Shown here: piece by piece, positions 4,474 to 5,961 of the stretch
How positions within the stretch are numbered: the stretch's first letter is position 1
Layout of the letters: the number at the start of each line of letters is the position of its first letter
Assembly (NCBI GenBank): GCA_034411955.1
Contig: DAOUMF010000193.1
Location: forward strand, 1 to 5,961
From: DAOUMF01 sp034411955
GTDB lineage: Bacteria; Chloroflexota; Dehalococcoidia; SM23-28-2; RBG-16-64-32
Direction of reading: 5' to 3'
Length of the DNA: 5,961 nt
Position numbers and translations under genes: made by a program
The notes under the pieces: generated by a model
What the model was told of the DNA's origin: nothing
What the model saw: the letters and a program-made list of their open reading frames with translations, nothing else
Database searches by the model: none

Positions 4474-4917
4474 ATGAGGGCGAACGCCGTGGGGGTGGAC
4501 ATCATCGAGACGGATAGGGTGAGGGCAGCGCTGGAGCGGTTCGGCGAGAGGTTCCTGCGGCGGGTGTATTCGCCCGTGGAGGCGGCGTTCTGCCGCGGCC
4601 GGGTGCACGAGCTGGCGGCGAGGTTCGCGGCCAAGGAGGCGGTGATGAAGGCGCTGGGGACGGGGGCGCGGGGTGTGGCCTGGCGGGAGATCGAGGTGCT
4701 GCCGAACCGGCGGGGGAAGCCACTGGTGTACCTGCACGGGCGGGCCAGGGAGCGAGCGGAACGGATCGGGCTGGAGGGCCTGGACGTGAGCATGAGCCAC
4801 ACACGGGAGTACGCGGTGGCGTTCGTGGTGGGGCAGGCGAGAGAGCCGGAGCCGGACCGGGAGGGCTGGCGGAGGAAGCTGATGGGGATACTGAGGGGAC
4901 GCGGCTTGCTGGAATAG
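4474..4917 (+). CDS. acpS: Holo-[acyl-carrier-protein] synthase AcpS
   Basis: AcpS moves the 4'-phosphopantetheine arm of CoA onto a serine of acyl carrier protein, switching on fatty acid synthesis. The 147-residue protein shows GVDIIETDR (7-15), FAAKEAVMKALGTG, GKPLVYLHG and MSHTREYAVAFVV. Asp9 and Glu55 are the expected Mg ligands, and Asp9 has the same number as in E. coli AcpS, which supports this start. ATG 4465, three codons earlier, lies inside the -10 box, and neither ATG has a Shine-Dalgarno. About 20 charged residues follow the usual family end (ending RGRGLLE). Codons are strongly G-ending. The stop codon overlaps the ribosome binding site of the cyclase gene 8 nt downstream, so the two are probably coupled. 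Confidence 0.93.
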   Translation: MRANAVGVDIIETDRVRAALERFGERFLRRVYSPVEAAFCRGRVHELAARFAAKEAVMKALGTGARGVAWREIEVLPNRRGKPLVYLHGRARERAERIGLEGLDVSMSHTREYAVAFVVGQAREPEPDREGWRRKLMGILRGRGLLE

Positions 4918-4920
4918 GAG
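4916..4920 (+). promoter_or_regulatory. Shine-Dalgarno AGGAG overlapping the acpS stop
   Basis: The acpS TAG (4915-4917) runs into GAG to form TAGGAG, 5 nt before ATG 4926. This arrangement fits translational coupling. Confidence 0.7.
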
Positions 4921-4925
4921 TTGAG

Positions 4926-5961
4926 ATGGCCGAAGAGCTGTCGATAGAGGCGCTGGCGAGGCGGACCGGGGAGCCGGTGGAGCGACTGCGCCACTGGCGG
5001 TCGCTGGGGCTCATCGGCAGGGAGGACGGCGAGGGGTTCCAGCCGGAGGATATCGAGAAGACGCGGCTGGTGCAGTCGTTCCTTCGTCGCGGGATCGACC
5101 TGGAGATGATCGCGCAGGCAGCCAAGGCGGGCGTCCTGGATCGCTACGTCGAGTACATATCCCCGAGCGGATCAGGCAGGGCATGCTCGCTAGCAGAGGC
5201 CGCCGAGATGGTAGGGATAAGCGTAGATCTAGCGCGGCGATTGTGGGAAGTGGCGGGGATGGCGGAGACGGGGGAGATGTGCGACGAGGACGACGTTACG
5301 ATGTTGCGCTCGTGCAAGGTAGCGCTGGAGGCCGGCTTCCCGGAAGAGGCGCTGACGCAGGTGCTGCGGGTATACGCGGATGCCCTGGGGCGGGTGGCCG
5401 ACGCGGAGTCGCGTCTGTTTCACTTCTACGTTCACCAGAGGCTGAAGGCTGCGGGGCTGTCCGGGTTGGAGCTGGCGGACAGCGTCCAGGCAGCCGGAGA
5501 GCGGATCAACCCGTTGATGGAGCCGGCGATCCGGTACTTCCATCGCAAAGCGATGACCAGGGCGGCACGGGACGAGATGGTGAGGGACCTTGCGGAGGAA
5601 GCGGGGCTGCTGGAGGAGGCGGAGGTGCCGGGCCAGCTTCAGGCGGCGATTGTGTTCGTCGATCTGTCCAGCTTCACGCCGCTGGCGGAGGCGATGGGGG
5701 ACGTGAAGGCGGCGGAGGTGCTGGCGCGTTTCTCCAACCTGGTGCGGGAGGCGGCCAGCCGCTGGGAAGGGCGGGTGGTGAAGCAGATAGGGGACGCGTT
5801 CATGCTGGTGTTCCCCGACCCGCGGTCGGCGGTGGCCTGCGCGCTGGAGGTGGAGGGGCGAGCATCGAAGGAGGTGCAGTTTCCGGCGGCGCGGAGCGGG
5901 GTGCACTCGGGGCCGGTACTATACCGGGAGGGAGACTACGTGGGATCGAACGTGAACATCG
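4926..5961 (+). CDS. Class III adenylate cyclase with tandem MerR-like N-terminal domains (3' end missing)
   Basis: The first 345 codons are present. Two related winged-helix-like repeats come first: about 5-71 (LSIEALARRTGEPVERLRHW, then a PEDIEKTRLV segment) and about 87-155 (CSLAEAAEMVGISVDLARRL, then a CDEDDVTMLR segment). A helical linker follows. From about 240 comes a class III cyclase domain: Asp246 (FVDLSSFT) and Asp290 (IGDAFMLVF) are the two metal ligands 44 residues apart, Lys286 (VVKQIGD) and Asp337 (EGDYVG) fit adenine selection, and Asn344 begins the VNxAxR motif whose Arg lies beyond the window. It should therefore convert ATP to cAMP. The N-terminal layout resembles the cyclase regulatory domain known from actinobacterial enzymes such as Rv1264. 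No membrane segment is visible, so it is probably cytosolic. Whether the HTH-like repeats bind DNA is unknown. Confidence 0.88.
   Translation, partial: MAEELSIEALARRTGEPVERLRHWRSLGLIGREDGEGFQPEDIEKTRLVQSFLRRGIDLEMIAQAAKAGVLDRYVEYISPSGSGRACSLAEAAEMVGISVDLARRLWEVAGMAETGEMCDEDDVTMLRSCKVALEAGFPEEALTQVLRVYADALGRVADAESRLFHFYVHQRLKAAGLSGLELADSVQAAGERINPLMEPAIRYFHRKAMTRAARDEMVRDLAEEAGLLEEAEVPGQLQAAIVFVDLSSFTPLAEAMGDVKAAEVLARFSNLVREAASRWEGRVVKQIGDAFMLVFPDPRSAVACALEVEGRASKEVQFPAARSGVHSGPVLYREGDYVGSNVNI

Noticed and set aside
4305..4994. Minus-strand ORFs opposite acpS and the cyclase (also 4502-5125 and 5229-5906)
   Set aside because: They are low-complexity Pro/Arg/Ser or His-rich translations antisense to genes with clear catalytic motifs.

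Overview
The window looks like a chromosomal segment from a GC-rich bacterium. Chloroflexota is my best guess, from the overall style: ThyX instead of ThyA, a MerR-like/class III cyclase fusion, leaderless-looking genes and many short palindromic intergenic repeats. That placement is an inference and no marker here proves it. Five genes are recognisable: folD, a DUF5131 (Gp37/Gp68, three-Cys-motif) gene, its partner tcmP, thyX and acpS. They are followed by a 3'-truncated adenylate cyclase. A 5' fragment of an unknown gene and a small unknown membrane ORF sit at the left end.

Layout. 1-402: the start of an unknown minus-strand gene (1-89) with a perfect TATAAT and a strong Shine-Dalgarno, then a 44-residue minus-strand membrane ORF (268-402). 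403-686: no convincing gene, but several repeats (3 x 8 bp tandem array, nested palindromes, a 12-bp tandem unit). 687-1568: folD (minus). 1716-3390: an island of two convergent genes overlapping by 32 bp, DUF5131 (plus) and tcmP (minus). 3404-4174: thyX (minus). 4175-4473: a thyX promoter, a MITE-like inverted repeat with a second palindrome inside its right arm, a 3 x 8 bp tandem array and an extended -10 box. 4474-5961: acpS and a class III adenylate cyclase, tightly coupled (plus).

How the genes fit together. FolD and ThyX share the methylene-tetrahydrofolate pool and lie on the same strand. They would be near neighbours if the DUF5131/TcmP pair were absent. That pair is known as a recurrent genomic partnership of unknown function, and here it looks recently acquired. 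Sample 60-base lines in the host genes are about 70-75% GC with two to three times more G than C on the plus strand, whichever way the gene points. Sample lines in the island are 50-53% GC with no G excess. A 12-bp near-perfect direct repeat lies at both edges of the island. AcpS (4'-phosphopantetheinylation of acyl carrier protein) and the cyclase form a separate small operon.

The most interesting signals are: the DUF5131/TcmP island with its methyltransferase-like TcmP; a TANNNT -10 box placed 7-9 nt before the start codon of three genes, suggesting leaderless mRNAs; short GC palindromes nested inside other repeats with compensating arm changes; and a ThyX signature motif one residue longer than the textbook form.
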